A DNA stretch of 64,000 nt, from positions 248,001 to 312,000 of the forward strand of contig NZ_JAHKQB010000014.1 in the NCBI RefSeq assembly GCF_018860625.1. Direction: 5' to 3'. Every line of letters begins with the position of its first letter. The first letter of the stretch is position 1. This document shows, piece after piece, positions 45,086-54,997 of this stretch. The notes under the pieces were generated by a model. It saw only the letters and a list, made by a program, of their open reading frames with translations, had not been told where the DNA came from and searched no databases. The translations under genes were made by a program, and so were the position numbers. Source of the DNA: Paracoccus sp. C2R09. GTDB lineage: Bacteria > Pseudomonadota > Alphaproteobacteria > Rhodobacterales > Rhodobacteraceae.

Positions 45086-46734
45086 CAGCGAGGCTCCTGC
45101 GGCAGTCCCTCGACATGGGCATGTTCGGGCGGGATGCCCTGATCGTCGGGGGTATTCTTCGTATCGGTGACGCCGGCCATCAGCAGGCCCAGTTCACCGG
45201 TGGTGGTCGATGCGGGATCGCGTTCGCCCATGATGCGCCCGTCGAACATGACGGCCACGCGGTCGGACAGGGCCAGGATCTCGTCCAGCTCGACGCTGAC
45301 CAGCAGGATCGCCTTGCCCGCGTCGCGCAGCTCGATGATACGCTTGTGGATGAATTCGATCGCGCCGATATCCACGCCGCGCGTGGGCTGGCCGATCAGC
45401 AGCAGGTCCGGATTGCGCTCGATTTCCCGGGCGACCACGATCTTCTGCTGGTTCCCGCCCGAGAAGTTGCGCGCGGCGAGGTTCGGGTTGCGGGGGCGCA
45501 CGTCGAACCGTTCCATCTTGGCCGCGGCATCCTCGCGGATGGCGGCGTTGTCCATCACCCAGCCGCGATTGAATTCCGGTGCGTCCTGCCAGCCGAAGGC
45601 CACGTTTTCCCAGGCGGCGAAATCCATGATCAGGCCTTCGACCTGCCGGTCCTCGGGGATGTGCCCCATGCCCGCGCGGCGACGCGCGGCGGCGTCGCAG
45701 CCGCTGCCCGACAGGGGCAGGGGGGCGCCGTTCATGGTCACGCGACCCTCGACCTTCGATCCCTTCGGGGGATAGCCGCCAAGGATCTCCAGCAGCTGCG
45801 TCTGGCCATTGCCCGAGACGCCCGCAAGGCCCAGGATCTCTCCGGCGCGGATCTGCAGGTCGATGCCGCGCAGCCGTTCGACGCCGTCATCGTCGATCAT
45901 GCGCAGGCCCTCGACCTGCAGGACCGGCTGCGTGGGGCTGGCGGGGGCCTTCTCGACGTTCAGCAGAACCTTGCGGCCGACCATCAGTTCGGCCAGTTCC
46001 TCGGGGTCGGTCTCGGCGGTCTTGACCGATGCGACCATCTCGCCCCGGCGCATGACGCTGACATTGTCGGTGATGTCCATGATCTCGCGCAGCTTGTGCG
46101 TGATCAGGATGATGGTCTTGCCCTCGTCGCGCAGCCCTTCGAGGATGCGGAACAGGTGATCGGCCTCGGCCGGGGTCAGCACGCCCGTGGGTTCGTCCAG
46201 GATCAGGATGTCGGCCCGGCGGTACAGCGCCTTCAGGATCTCGACCCGCTGCTGGTGGCCGACCGACAGTTCCTCGATCCGTTCGTCGGGATCGACGTTC
46301 AGCTGGTATTCCTGCGCAAGCTGCTTCAGCACCTTGCGGGCCTTGGCCAGCGACGGACGCAGCAGGGCGCCGTCCTCGGCCCCCAGAATGACGTTTTCCA
46401 GCACCGTGAAGTTCTGGACCAGCTTGAAATGCTGGAAGACCATGCCGATGCCCGCGCGGATCGCCGTCTGGCTGTCCGTGATGGCGATGGGCTGGCCGTT
46501 GATCAGGATCTCGCCCGCGTCGGGGCGGTAGAAGCCGTAGAGGATCGACATCAGGGTGGATTTCCCCGCGCCGTTTTCCCCGATGATGCCGTGGATCGTT
46601 CCCTTGGGGACGTTCAGCTTGATATTGCGGTTCGCCTGAACCGGTCCGAATGCCTTCGAGATGCCGCGCAGCTCGATTGCAGCGGGGGCGGCCGCATGCG
46701 ACCGCCCCCCCGTCATTTCGCCTGCGGCACCCAT
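45085..46734 (-). CDS. Nucleoside ABC transporter, double ATPase
   Basis: 549 residues with two nucleotide-binding domains. The first has GENGAGKST, LSVGHQQRVEI and ILDEPTGVLTP; the second has a degenerate Walker A (AGVSGNGQTQ) and FSGGNQQKIVVAREI, as in RbsA/XylG-type proteins for sugars and nucleosides. The ATG at 46734 shares a base with the stop of the binding-protein gene (TAATG). Confidence 0.93.
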   Translation of the reverse strand: MGAAGEMTGGRSHAAAPAAIELRGISKAFGPVQANRNIKLNVPKGTIHGIIGENGAGKSTLMSILYGFYRPDAGEILINGQPIAITDSQTAIRAGIGMVFQHFKLVQNFTVLENVILGAEDGALLRPSLAKARKVLKQLAQEYQLNVDPDERIEELSVGHQQRVEILKALYRRADILILDEPTGVLTPAEADHLFRILEGLRDEGKTIILITHKLREIMDITDNVSVMRRGEMVASVKTAETDPEELAELMVGRKVLLNVEKAPASPTQPVLQVEGLRMIDDDGVERLRGIDLQIRAGEILGLAGVSGNGQTQLLEILGGYPPKGSKVEGRVTMNGAPLPLSGSGCDAAARRRAGMGHIPEDRQVEGLIMDFAAWENVAFGWQDAPEFNRGWVMDNAAIREDAAAKMERFDVRPRNPNLAARNFSGGNQQKIVVAREIERNPDLLLIGQPTRGVDIGAIEFIHKRIIELRDAGKAILLVSVELDEILALSDRVAVMFDGRIMGERDPASTTTGELGLLMAGVTDTKNTPDDQGIPPEHAHVEGLPQEPR

Positions 46735-47723
46735 TACGAGGCCGGGCAGCTGTTGTCGGTCATGTAGTCGTGGACCTCGATCTCGCCCGAGGCGATGCCC
46801 GCCTTGGCCTCGTCGATGGCGGCCTGCATCTCGGCATCGACCAGCTCGGCGTTGGAACCGTCGATCGCGACATCGACGCCGCCCGCGGCCAGGTCCATGA
46901 CCTTGATGCCGGGTTCCAGATCGGCGCCCTGCGTGAAGGCGTCGAAGACCGCATTGTCCACGCGCTTGACCATCGAGGTCAGGACCTGGCCCGGATGCAG
47001 CGCGTTCTGGTTGCTGTCCACGCCCACCGACAGCGCACCCTCGTCCGCGGCGGCCTGCAGCACGCCGATGCCGGTGCCGCCAGCGGCCGCATAGATCACG
47101 TCGGCGCCCTGAGAGATCTGCGCACGGGCCAGCTCGCCGCCCTTCACGGGGTCGTTCCAGGCCGCCGGGGTGGTGCCGGTGAAGTTCAGCAGAACCTCGC
47201 CCTCGGGCTGGGTCGCCTTGAAGCCCTGCGCGAAGCCGCAGTGGAACTTGTGGATCAGCGGGATGTCCATGCCGCCGATGAAGCCCGCCTTGCCGCTGTC
47301 CGACGACATCGCCGCCATCACGCCCGCCAGATAGCTGCCCTCTTCCTCGGTGAAGACGACGGATTGCACGTTCGGGGCCTCGACCACCATGTCGATGATC
47401 ACGAATTTCGTTTCCGGATAATCGGGCGCGATCTTGGTCAGCACGTCGCCGAAGGCGAAGCCGGTCATGACGATCGGGTTCGACCCCGTTTCGGCCAGAC
47501 GGCGAAGCGCCTGCTCGCGCTGCGCTTCCGATTGCATCTCCAGCTCGCGATAGGAACCGCCCGTTTCCTCGACCCAACGCTGCGCGCCGACATAGGCCGC
47601 TTCGTTGAAGGACTTGTCGAACTTGCCGCCCAGATCGAAGATCAGCGCCGGGTCGGCCAGGGCAGCCGCCGTGGACAGAACCGTCAGCGCAGAACCCGCC
47701 AGAAGCGTTTTCATGAAAGTCAT
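46734..47723 (-). CDS. BMP-family substrate-binding protein (nucleoside type)
   Basis: 329 residues with a cleavable signal peptide (ends TAAALA before DPALIFD). LGGKFDKSFNEAA and the GSYLAGVMAA and IGGMDIPLIHKFHCGF segments are the marks of the BMP/Med (PnrA) family, which binds purine nucleosides. No lipobox, so it is free in the periplasm. The start at 47723 follows gatgagg; a second ATG lies at 47714. First gene of binding protein, ATPase, two permeases and PNP. Confidence 0.93.
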   Translation of the reverse strand: MTFMKTLLAGSALTVLSTAAALADPALIFDLGGKFDKSFNEAAYVGAQRWVEETGGSYRELEMQSEAQREQALRRLAETGSNPIVMTGFAFGDVLTKIAPDYPETKFVIIDMVVEAPNVQSVVFTEEEGSYLAGVMAAMSSDSGKAGFIGGMDIPLIHKFHCGFAQGFKATQPEGEVLLNFTGTTPAAWNDPVKGGELARAQISQGADVIYAAAGGTGIGVLQAAADEGALSVGVDSNQNALHPGQVLTSMVKRVDNAVFDAFTQGADLEPGIKVMDLAAGGVDVAIDGSNAELVDAEMQAAIDEAKAGIASGEIEVHDYMTDNSCPAS

Positions 47724-47804
47724 CGAGGAACCTCATCCTGTTGGTGCGGGCGATTCAGATTTGCCCGTCTGGTGACGCGATTAGGGCGCATCGGTCGGGG
47801 TCGG

Positions 47805-48227
47805 TCAACCGCCTTGTTGGGCCGTTTCCAGCCGTGACCGCATCACGATCGCATCCGTCGCAGGCCCGTAATAGCGGGGCCGAAGCCCGGCTTCCACCCA
47901 TCCGTTCCGCAGGTACAGGCTGCGTGCCGCAACGTTGTCCGCCGCCACCTCGAGGAATGCCTCCTCCGCGCCCAGACGTGCCGCGCGGTCTGCGAATTCC
48001 GCAAGCAGTTCGCGTGCGATCCCGCGTCGGCGCAGGGCAAGATCGACGGCCAGCGTCAGCAGTTCGGCCTCGCCCGCAAGGGCGCGACCCAGCAGGAATG
48101 CACGCGGATTGCCCAGCAGAAAGGCACCCGGCCCCGCCAGCAGGTCGTCGAACTCGGCGGCGCTCCAGGGCCGGGGGACCGTGAAGCAGGCCGCATGGGT
48201 CGCGGCCAATGCGGCGGCATCGGTCAT
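47805..48227 (-). CDS. rimI: Ribosomal-protein-alanine N-acetyltransferase RimI
   Basis: 140-residue GNAT enzyme. The acetyl-CoA loop is LALRRRGIARELL near residue 63 and the C-terminal NVAARSLYLRNGWVEAG is typical of RimI. It acetylates the N-terminal alanine of S18. Overlaps tsaB by four bases, the usual tsaB-rimI arrangement. Confidence 0.9.
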   Translation of the reverse strand: MTDAAALAATHAACFTVPRPWSAAEFDDLLAGPGAFLLGNPRAFLLGRALAGEAELLTLAVDLALRRRGIARELLAEFADRAARLGAEEAFLEVAADNVAARSLYLRNGWVEAGLRPRYYGPATDAIVMRSRLETAQQGG

Positions 48228-48829
48228 GGCAGGATCGTCGGGGGCGCATCGCGCCCCGGCGCCGCGTCGGCCGCCCGCAGATAGAGGGGCGCGGGACGGG
48301 GCAGGTCGCCGCGATCCGACATCAGGCGCGCCACGCGGGCGACCCCTTCGGCAATCTCCACCGCCGGCGCAGCCGGCGCGGGGCCGGGCGGCAGCGCGCC
48401 GGTCGCAGCCTGCTGCGGCCGGCCCCCCGCCATGGGTTCGTCGCCGGGGGCGAAATCCTGCCAGATCAGCGTGTCGTTCCGCGACGGAATGGCGATGCGG
48501 CAGGGACGGGGCAGCCCGAAGGCCAGCGCCTCGGTCGCGCCGATCCCGATGGCCGGCACGCCCATCGCAAGCGCCAGCCCGCGCGCGGCGGCGACCGCGA
48601 CGCGGATGCCGGTGAAGTTGCCCGGTCCCACCCCGACACCGATCACGTCGATGTCGCGGAACCCGACGCCGGCCTCGGCCAGCATCTCCTCGATCATCGG
48701 CATCAGGCGCTCGGCCTGGCCCTTGGCCATCTCCTCGTTACGGCTGGTCAGAAGCGTGTCGCCACGCAGCAAAGCGGCCGCGCAATGCGCGGCCGATGTG
48801 TCGAATCCCAAGGTGAGGCGGTCAGGCAA
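48224..48829 (-). CDS. tsaB: tRNA threonylcarbamoyladenosine biosynthesis protein TsaB
   Basis: 201 residues, ASKHA fold. The start LTLGFDTSAAHCAAALL and VGVGPGNFTGIRVAVAAARGLA near residue 70 are TsaB signatures. With TsaD (also in this window, at 56944) and TsaE it makes t6A37 in tRNA. Overlaps the NifU-like gene by eight bases. Confidence 0.95.
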   Translation of the reverse strand: MPDRLTLGFDTSAAHCAAALLRGDTLLTSRNEEMAKGQAERLMPMIEEMLAEAGVGFRDIDVIGVGVGPGNFTGIRVAVAAARGLALAMGVPAIGIGATEALAFGLPRPCRIAIPSRNDTLIWQDFAPGDEPMAGGRPQQAATGALPPGPAPAAPAVEIAEGVARVARLMSDRGDLPRPAPLYLRAADAAPGRDAPPTILP

Positions 48830-49379
48830 CGGGGCGGACCTCGATCACCTCGGGGATATAGTGACGCAGCAGGTTCTCGATCCCCATCTTCAGCGTCAGC
48901 GTGCTGGACGGGCAGCCCGCGCACGCGCCTTGCATGTGAAGATAGACGACGCCGCGGTCGAACCCGTGGAAGGTGATGTCGCCACCGTCCTGCGCGACCG
49001 CCGGGCGCACGCGGGTGTCCAGAAGCTCCTTGATCTGGCCCACGATCTCTCCGTCGGGGCCATCATGGGCGGCATGCCCGTCATGATCGGCAGCCCCTTC
49101 GATGACCGGCGCGCCCGACTGGAAATGTTCCATGATGGCGCCCAGGATCGAGGGCTTGAGATGGTCCCAGGGCGCGGTCTCGACCTTGGTGACGGTCACG
49201 AAATCGCGGCCCAGGAACACGCCCGTCACACCCTCGACCGCAAAGATCCGCTTGGCCAGGGGCGAGGTCGCGGCGCTGTCGGGCGTCGGGAAATCGGCCG
49301 TGCCTGCACCCAGCACGGTCTCGCCGGGCAGGAATTTCAGCGTCGCGGGGTTCGGGGTCGTTTCGGTCTGGATGAACAT
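48822..49379 (-). CDS. NifU-like iron-sulfur scaffold/carrier (NfuA type)
   Basis: 185 residues. N-terminal Nfu domain (TETTPNPATLKFLPG) and a C-terminal NifU domain with GACAGCPSSTLTLK, whose CxxC binds a 4Fe-4S cluster between two subunits. Between them is a short His/Asp-rich linker (DHDGHAAHDGPDGE, near residue 105) not needed by the fold. TsaB lies behind it; the universal stress protein gene is 57 bases upstream. Confidence 0.93.
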   Translation of the reverse strand: MFIQTETTPNPATLKFLPGETVLGAGTADFPTPDSAATSPLAKRIFAVEGVTGVFLGRDFVTVTKVETAPWDHLKPSILGAIMEHFQSGAPVIEGAADHDGHAAHDGPDGEIVGQIKELLDTRVRPAVAQDGGDITFHGFDRGVVYLHMQGACAGCPSSTLTLKMGIENLLRHYIPEVIEVRPVA

Positions 49380-49436
49380 GGGGCGGCTCCTTTGATCCCG
49401 ATATGGCGATCGTACGCCCTTGGGTCAAGCAGCCCG

Positions 49437-49892
49437 TCAGGTGATGGATTCCAGCCGTTCTTTGGACAGATCGCCCGGCACGACCGTGATCGGGCAGTGC
49501 AGCGCGCCCGGATCGCGCAGCAGCCGGTTCAGCACCGGGTTCGGCCCCGCCTTTTCCGGGCTGAGCCCCAGCACCACGATGCCGATATCGTCGTCATCGG
49601 CGATCTGGGCCATCAGTTCCTCGGCCGGGTCGCCCTCGCGGATGACCAGCTCGGGCTCGATCCCCGGACGCGACCGCATCCACTTGGCGAAGACCTCGAA
49701 ATGGGCCTCGATCCGCTCGCGCGCCTCGGCGCGCATGACGTCGGCCACGCCGAAACCGTGCTGGATCTCCTCGGCGGGGATGACGGACAGGATGACCACG
49801 CCGCCTTCGGTCTTCGCGGCCCGCATCGCCGCGAAGCGCATCGCGTTCAGGCATTCCTTGCTGTCATCCAGAAGTACGAGGAATTTGCGCAT
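49437..49892 (-). CDS. Universal stress protein (UspA family)
   Basis: 151 residues, MRKFLVLLDDSKECLNAMRFA start, with the nucleotide-binding alpha/beta fold. The C-terminal GLSPEKAGPNPVLNRLLRDPG-type region has only part of the usual ATP motif (G2xG9xGS), so nucleotide binding is uncertain. ATG 49892 is chosen over an upstream start at 50000. Confidence 0.88.
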   Translation of the reverse strand: MRKFLVLLDDSKECLNAMRFAAMRAAKTEGGVVILSVIPAEEIQHGFGVADVMRAEARERIEAHFEVFAKWMRSRPGIEPELVIREGDPAEELMAQIADDDDIGIVVLGLSPEKAGPNPVLNRLLRDPGALHCPITVVPGDLSKERLESIT

Positions 49893-50059
49893 CTTTCTGC
49901 CGATCCTTTGCCCAACACGGCCCCGATAGCGTGGCAACAGTGGCCGATGCGCCATGCTTGTGCAAGATGTACTGCCGAATCCTTCGGCAGCCGTTCCCAT
50001 GCCGCGGCAACTGTGCTAGCGGCTTGAAGGTGCGGCAACATCCACGATTGGACGGTAGC

Positions 50060-50875
50060 GTGACGATCCACCACGACTGGGAAAAGACCGACGCGGCGCG
50101 TCTGGCCAGCCTGACAGCACCCAGAATGGGCTGGTTCATGGGCGAGGCCTCGGCCCCCGGTGTCGATCCCATGCCGCGATCCAAGCGGATCTTCGACTTC
50201 ACCTTCGCGCTGATCCTGCTGATCCCGCTGTCATTCGTGATGCTGGTCGTGGCCTGCACCCTGCTGGTGCTGCAGGGGCGGCCGATCCTCTATACCGCGC
50301 ATCGGATGCGCGGCCCGAACGAGGCGTTCAACCAGTACAAGTTCCGCACCATGCTGTGCGAGGAACATGATTTCGGCGCGACCGGGGCGCACAAGGCCTG
50401 GCGAATCACGCCGGTCGGGCGCTTCCTGCGCAGTTCCCGCATCGACGAGCTGCCGCAGCTGTTCAACATCCTGCGCGGCGACATGAGCTTTGTCGGACCG
50501 CGGCCGCCGCTGCGCGAATACGTGGAACGCTTTCCTGCCGTCTATGCGCAGGTGCTGCACAGCCGTCCGGGCGCCACGGGCCTTGCCACGCTGATCTATC
50601 ACCGCCACGAGGACCGCATCCTTGCGCGGTGCAAATCCGCCAGCGCGACCGAGGCCGCCTATTACCGCCGCTGCCTGCCGGCCAAGCTGAAGATCGACCT
50701 GATCTATCAGCGTCATCGCAGCATGCGCATGGACCTGTGGATCCTGTGGCACACGATCAAGATCGTGGTCTCGCGCAGGGACGAACGTCCGCGCCGGCGT
50801 CGCGGGGACCGGACCTGGCTTCCGGTCGGCCCCTCTCCCCGGTCCCGCCGTCAGGCGAAGGGATCGCGCGGGTAA
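50060..50875 (+). CDS. Sugar transferase (undecaprenyl-phosphate sugar-1-phosphate type)
   Basis: About 271 residues. One membrane segment ([19 protein letters not shown]), then the cytoplasmic catalytic domain: [25 protein letters not shown] and SFVGPRP are the fixed motifs of the WcaJ/ExoY/PglC-type initiating transferases. It would start an exopolysaccharide or glycan on a lipid carrier. No other glycan gene lies nearby. Start is uncertain: GTG 50060 is used; ATGs at 50126 or 50138 are alternatives. The basic Arg-rich tail overlaps truA. Confidence 0.87.
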   Translation: MTIHHDWEKTDAARLASLTAPRMGWFMGEASAPGVDPMPRSKRIFDFTFALILLIPLSFVMLVVACTLLVLQGRPILYTAHRMRGPNEAFNQYKFRTMLCEEHDFGATGAHKAWRITPVGRFLRSSRIDELPQLFNILRGDMSFVGPRPPLREYVERFPAVYAQVLHSRPGATGLATLIYHRHEDRILARCKSASATEAAYYRRCLPAKLKIDLIYQRHRSMRMDLWILWHTIKIVVSRRDERPRRRRGDRTWLPVGPSPRSRRQAKGSRG

Positions 50876-51627
50876 CCCACCCCCGTCAGATACAGCCCCT
50901 GCGGCGGACAGACCGGACCGCAGGCGGCACGATCCGCGGCCAGCAGCGCATCGCGCACGCGGTGGGGCTGCCATGACCCCGCGCCGACCCGTTCCAGCGT
51001 TCCGACGATCGAACGCACCTGGTTGTGCAGGAACGACCTTGCCCGCAGGCGGAACTGGAATTCGGTCCCATGCGGGATGGGATGCGCGTCTATCGTGATC
51101 TCGTCGATCGTCTTGACCGGGCTTTTCGCCTGGCAGATCGAGGATCGGAAGGTCGTGAAATCGTGCAGGCCGACCAGATGGGCCGCCCCCGCGCGCATCG
51201 CGTCCAGATCCAGCGGGTTCTGCACCTGCCAGACCTGCCCCTTCTGCGTCGTCATCGGCGCACGGCGGCTGACCACCCGGAACAGATAACGCCGCTCATG
51301 CGCCGAGAAGCGGGCATGGAAATCGTCATCCACCCGCGCCGCCGCAAGGATGGCCACGGGCGCGGGCTTCAAATGAAAGTTCAGCGCCTCGGACAGGCGG
51401 AACGGGTCCCAGTCGCGCAGCAGATCGGCATGCGCGACCTGGCCCGTGGCATGGACCCCCGCATCGGTGCGTCCCGCCGCGGCGATCCGCGCGCCTGCGG
51501 CAAATCCTGTATCCAGACGCGCAAGCGCGGTTTCGATCGCGCCCTGCACCGACGGCTGATCGGCCTGCGCCTGCCATCCGGCGAACGGAGCGCCGTCATA
51601 TTCGATCTTCAATGCGTAACGGGGCAT
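50851..51627 (-). CDS. truA: tRNA pseudouridine(38-40) synthase
   Basis: 258 residues. The start [21 protein letters not shown] and [14 protein letters not shown] near residue 52, with the catalytic aspartate, define TruA. It starts at the last base of the XpaC-like gene stop, so the two are coupled. Its 3' end overlaps the sugar transferase end by 25 bases. Confidence 0.96.
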   Translation of the reverse strand: MPRYALKIEYDGAPFAGWQAQADQPSVQGAIETALARLDTGFAAGARIAAAGRTDAGVHATGQVAHADLLRDWDPFRLSEALNFHLKPAPVAILAAARVDDDFHARFSAHERRYLFRVVSRRAPMTTQKGQVWQVQNPLDLDAMRAGAAHLVGLHDFTTFRSSICQAKSPVKTIDEITIDAHPIPHGTEFQFRLRARSFLHNQVRSIVGTLERVGAGSWQPHRVRDALLAADRAACGPVCPPQGLYLTGVGYPRDPFA

Positions 51628-52631
51628 CAGTCCTGCCTGCTTCCGATCTTCCGGTCGGGAAACGAGGTCGACAGAAGCTGATCCAATGTCTGCGCCTCCT
51701 GGCTCTCGATCCGGGGGCGTTCACCCGAGGGGACGCTGGTGGCCGCGCCGGTCAGCCCTTCGCGTGCAAGGCGTTCGCGCAGGACCGACATCTCGATGTC
51801 CAGCGCCTCGCGGTTGCCATCCATCAGACGGTCGGCACGCGCGATGAAATCTTTTTCCAGATCATCCAAGAAGCTTTCGTATTCCTGCCGGGCGCCCTCG
51901 TCGCGGGTCTGGGAATAGAGGTCGGCGAACTGGCTGGTCGCATCGCGTGCGCCCATCAGATAGACACCCATGTAGCGCCGCGCCGAGGCCAGCCCCGAGG
52001 GGTTTGCGCGCACCCTTTCGAACAGATGGCGGACGCTGGCCTCGAACATGCCGACACGCGCCTCGAGCCGCCGGTCGCCGGCCCGCGCGATGGCGGCGCG
52101 CATTTCGGCCAGATAGGTCTCGCCCTCGTCGATCATGCGGTCCGCGCGTTCCTGCTGGAAATCGTCCACGCCCTCGGCGCCCTTGTCGCGCCAGGGGTCC
52201 AGCCCGAAGGCCAGCTGATGCAGCGCGATCCCCGCGATGCCGATCAGGCCCGTGCCCGCCACCGCACCCGGTTCGGCCGCGCCGATTCCCAGCCCGATGC
52301 CCGCCAGCACCCCGCCGAACAGCTTGCGCGGGATCGCGGGGCGCTTGGCCACGCGGCGGGCCTCGAAGGCGGCCTGCGCCTCCAGTCCCTCGCGGGTCAT
52401 CCACATGCCGCTGGCGATCATTCCGAAGGCCGCAAGGTCCGCGACCATTCCGCCCGCCGACTGGAAGAACGCGCCCAGCAGAAACGGGCTGGCCGCCAGC
52501 GTGACCCATTTCGGGCGCCCTTCATGGGGGTGGCGCGGAACCTGCGGCAGGTCGGGCCGCGCCGTCCCGTCGGGCAGGTTGTTCTTCAGCATGTCCCGCG
52601 GAGAGAAGCGCCCGCCATATTTCCGTGCCAT
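51627..52631 (-). CDS. XpaC-like (5-bromo-4-chloroindolyl phosphate hydrolysis) family membrane protein
   Basis: 334 residues: a soluble basic start, two hydrophobic hairpins (about residues 42-75 and 103-135) and a long helical, acidic C-terminus from about 145. I recognise it as the XpaC-type family found in alphaproteobacteria. The name comes from a Bacillus phenotype; catalytic residues are not known. Position between a 27-residue membrane peptide and truA. Confidence 0.7.
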   Translation of the reverse strand: MARKYGGRFSPRDMLKNNLPDGTARPDLPQVPRHPHEGRPKWVTLAASPFLLGAFFQSAGGMVADLAAFGMIASGMWMTREGLEAQAAFEARRVAKRPAIPRKLFGGVLAGIGLGIGAAEPGAVAGTGLIGIAGIALHQLAFGLDPWRDKGAEGVDDFQQERADRMIDEGETYLAEMRAAIARAGDRRLEARVGMFEASVRHLFERVRANPSGLASARRYMGVYLMGARDATSQFADLYSQTRDEGARQEYESFLDDLEKDFIARADRLMDGNREALDIEMSVLRERLAREGLTGAATSVPSGERPRIESQEAQTLDQLLSTSFPDRKIGSRQD

Positions 52632-52642
52632 GACGCGCCCCC

Positions 52643-52726
52643 TCAGGCCGCGCCGGCGAATGACGCATAGAGCGTCAGCAGCACGAGCAGGTAGAAGCTG
52701 AGCCTGGTTCTGGCCTTCGACGACAT
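52643..52726 (-). CDS. 27-residue hydrophobic peptide
   Basis: ATG at 52726 after gaaagggctgccc; encodes a short basic start (SSKARTR) and one hydrophobic run LSFYLLVLLTLYASFAGAA, then stop 11 bases before the XpaC-like gene. A single-pass small membrane protein is likely; too short for statistics, but start, site and spacing are all good. Confidence 0.55.
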   Translation of the reverse strand: MSSKARTRLSFYLLVLLTLYASFAGAA

Positions 52727-52781
52727 GGGCAGCCCTTTCGCGGCGGTTTCATCCCTCTATATCGGCCCGGCGGGCGGGATT

Positions 52782-53768
52782 TCAAACCGGATCGGGGAAC
52801 AGGCGGTCGAAGGCCGACCGAAGGGGGGCATCGTCGCGCAGCGACATGCGCACCGGCAGGGCCATCACCTTGGGGCGGAAGCTGCGGGGCAGGCGGGCCG
52901 CGTCCTTCTCGGTCGTGACCAGCTGCGCGCCCAGGGTGCGGGCCTCGGTCTCCAGCCGGGTCAGCAGGGCGGGGGTGAAGGGCTGGTGATCCTCCAGCGC
53001 CTCGGCGCGCAGGATGACGGCGCCCAGATCGCGCAGGGTGGCGAAGAACTTCTCGGGGTGGCCGATGCCTGCGAATGCCAGCACGCGGTGCCCGCGCCAG
53101 TCGAAGCCCATCTGCAGGGGCAGCAGCTGGCCGCGCAGATGCGGGGGCGCGGGTTTCGGGGTCGCGAACAGCGCCTGCGCGGCATCGGGCCCGACCGACA
53201 GCAGCAGGTCGGCGCGGGCCATTCCTGGCCCGACCGGTTCGCGCAGCGGGCCCGCGGGCAGGCACATCCCGTTGCCGAAGCCCTTGGCGGCATCGACCAC
53301 GACCAGCGACAGGTCGTGATGCAGCGCCGGGTCCTGGAAACCGTCATCGAGGATGATCGCCCGCGCACCCTCGGCGATGGCGGCCCGCGCGCCCGCCACG
53401 CGGTCCTTCGCGACCCAGGTGGGGCCGAAGGCCGCCATCAGCAGCGGCTCGTCGCCGGTCAGGGCCGCGTCGTGCCGGGCCTCGTCGACGCGCAACGGGC
53501 CGGTCGCGCTGCCGCCATAGCCCTTCGAGACGACATGCGCCGCGATCCCGCGTGCGGCCAGCATCATCTGCAGATGGATCACGGTCGGCGTCTTGCCGGT
53601 GCCGCCCGCATTGATGTTGCCCACGCAGATGACCGGAACCTCCAGGCGCAGCCTTACCCCCTGCGCCAGCCTGCGCGCCGTGGCACGGGCATAGAGCGCG
53701 CCGAGAGGCGCCAGCAGCCGTGCGCGCGGGGTGGGCGGGGTGATGAACCAGAAACCGGGGGTGCGCAT
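52782..53768 (-). CDS. lpxK: Tetraacyldisaccharide 4'-kinase
   Basis: 328 residues. The P-loop is in [15 protein letters not shown] near residue 55; [13 protein letters not shown] near residue 140 and the terminal kinase region follow the LpxK order. It adds the 4'-phosphate to lipid A precursor at the inner membrane. Its ATG shares a base with the stop of the waaA-like gene. Confidence 0.96.
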   Translation of the reverse strand: MRTPGFWFITPPTPRARLLAPLGALYARATARRLAQGVRLRLEVPVICVGNINAGGTGKTPTVIHLQMMLAARGIAAHVVSKGYGGSATGPLRVDEARHDAALTGDEPLLMAAFGPTWVAKDRVAGARAAIAEGARAIILDDGFQDPALHHDLSLVVVDAAKGFGNGMCLPAGPLREPVGPGMARADLLLSVGPDAAQALFATPKPAPPHLRGQLLPLQMGFDWRGHRVLAFAGIGHPEKFFATLRDLGAVILRAEALEDHQPFTPALLTRLETEARTLGAQLVTTEKDAARLPRSFRPKVMALPVRMSLRDDAPLRSAFDRLFPDPV

Positions 53769-54997
53769 CAGCCTGCCTCGGGGGTGGTGACGGGTGGGGG
53801 CGGCGCGGGGATCGCGCGGCTGGGCGGGCTGCCGTCGATCAGGCCCAGCACGCGGTCCGCGATGCGGATGGCGACATCCGCCCCGCCCGTGCTGACCCGC
53901 CAGGCATTGGCCGCAAGCGTCGCGGCAAGTTCGGCCTGCGTCAGCTCGACCAGGGCCGCGGCCAGGCTCTCGGGCGAGGTGACGCGGCGGGCGGCATGGG
54001 CGCCGTCCAGCTGCTGCCATTCCGTCTGGAACGCGCCGCTTTCGGTGCCGTGGACGATGGCCGAGCCGAGCGCAGCCGGTTCGAACGGATGGCGCGTGTC
54101 GCTGCCGCCCGACATGGTGCCGCCCATGAAGCTGACGGGTGCCAGCCGATACCACAGGCCCATCTCGGTCGGGCCGTCGGTCAGCATCACCTGGATCTCC
54201 TCGGTCGGCTCCTCGTCCTCGTCCCGGCGGGCGAGGATCAGGCCCGCACCCTCGATCTTGCGGGCCAGTTCGGGGATACGGGCGGGATCGGCGGGGGCGA
54301 TGAACAGCAGCGCGCGATGCGAATGGTGCACCACCTCCTGATGGGCGGCGATCACCGCGTCCTCCTCGGGTTCGGGCAGGCCCGCGGCGAACCAGGCATG
54401 GCGGCCCGTGATGAGGGCTGCCAGCACCGCGCGTTCGGGCTCCGAGCAATGCAGCGGCTCGCGGATCTCGGAAACCGGGCCGGTCATGTGCAGCCGCCAT
54501 GCAGGCAGCCCCATGCGGCGGGCGGCGGCATGGCTTGCGGCGTCCGTCATCAGCAGCGCCTGTGCCCTGGACAGAAGCTGCCTGCGGATGCCCGCCTGCA
54601 TGCCCCAGGCAAGGTCGCGCGGTTCCAGCCGCAGTTCCGACAGGATGACGGGAATGTCGTGGCGCGCGGCCCCCGCGATCAGCGCGGCGGGCAGGGCGCT
54701 GCCCATGGCCAGCACGGCCTGCGGTCGCGTGCGGGCGATGAGCGCCTCGATCAGGGCGGGGTCCAGGGCGGGATCGACGCCGTCATCCTCGGGGTGCAGA
54801 TCGACGATCCGCAGGCCGGGGCGCGACTGCATCAGCCTGCGACGGACCTGCGCCTCGGCCTGGCGCGCGTCGGGCGCGACATGCAGCAGCAGGACGGCGC
54901 CCGCCCCTTCGGGTATCCGGGGCAGGGCCTGCGCCTGGTCGCGGGCCTGGCGCAGTTGCCACCACAGCCCAAGCCTGCCCAGCCCCGATCGCGGCAT
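53768..54997 (-). CDS. WaaA (KdtA)-like Kdo transferase family protein, divergent
   Basis: 409 residues, GT-B fold. The C-terminal half keeps WaaA features: [21 protein letters not shown] and [12 protein letters not shown] match the GELGLLYRLA and NPLEPAALG motifs. The N-terminal half has lost the SVGE stretch with the catalytic Glu (here HVAPDARQA) and the ETEIWPN motif. So it is related to Kdo transferase but perhaps not identical in activity. Position between DUF4170 and lpxK supports a lipid A/Kdo role. This type is usual in Rhodobacterales. Confidence 0.75.
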   Translation of the reverse strand: MPRSGLGRLGLWWQLRQARDQAQALPRIPEGAGAVLLLHVAPDARQAEAQVRRRLMQSRPGLRIVDLHPEDDGVDPALDPALIEALIARTRPQAVLAMGSALPAALIAGAARHDIPVILSELRLEPRDLAWGMQAGIRRQLLSRAQALLMTDAASHAAARRMGLPAWRLHMTGPVSEIREPLHCSEPERAVLAALITGRHAWFAAGLPEPEEDAVIAAHQEVVHHSHRALLFIAPADPARIPELARKIEGAGLILARRDEDEEPTEEIQVMLTDGPTEMGLWYRLAPVSFMGGTMSGGSDTRHPFEPAALGSAIVHGTESGAFQTEWQQLDGAHAARRVTSPESLAAALVELTQAELAATLAANAWRVSTGGADVAIRIADRVLGLIDGSPPSRAIPAPPPPVTTPEAG

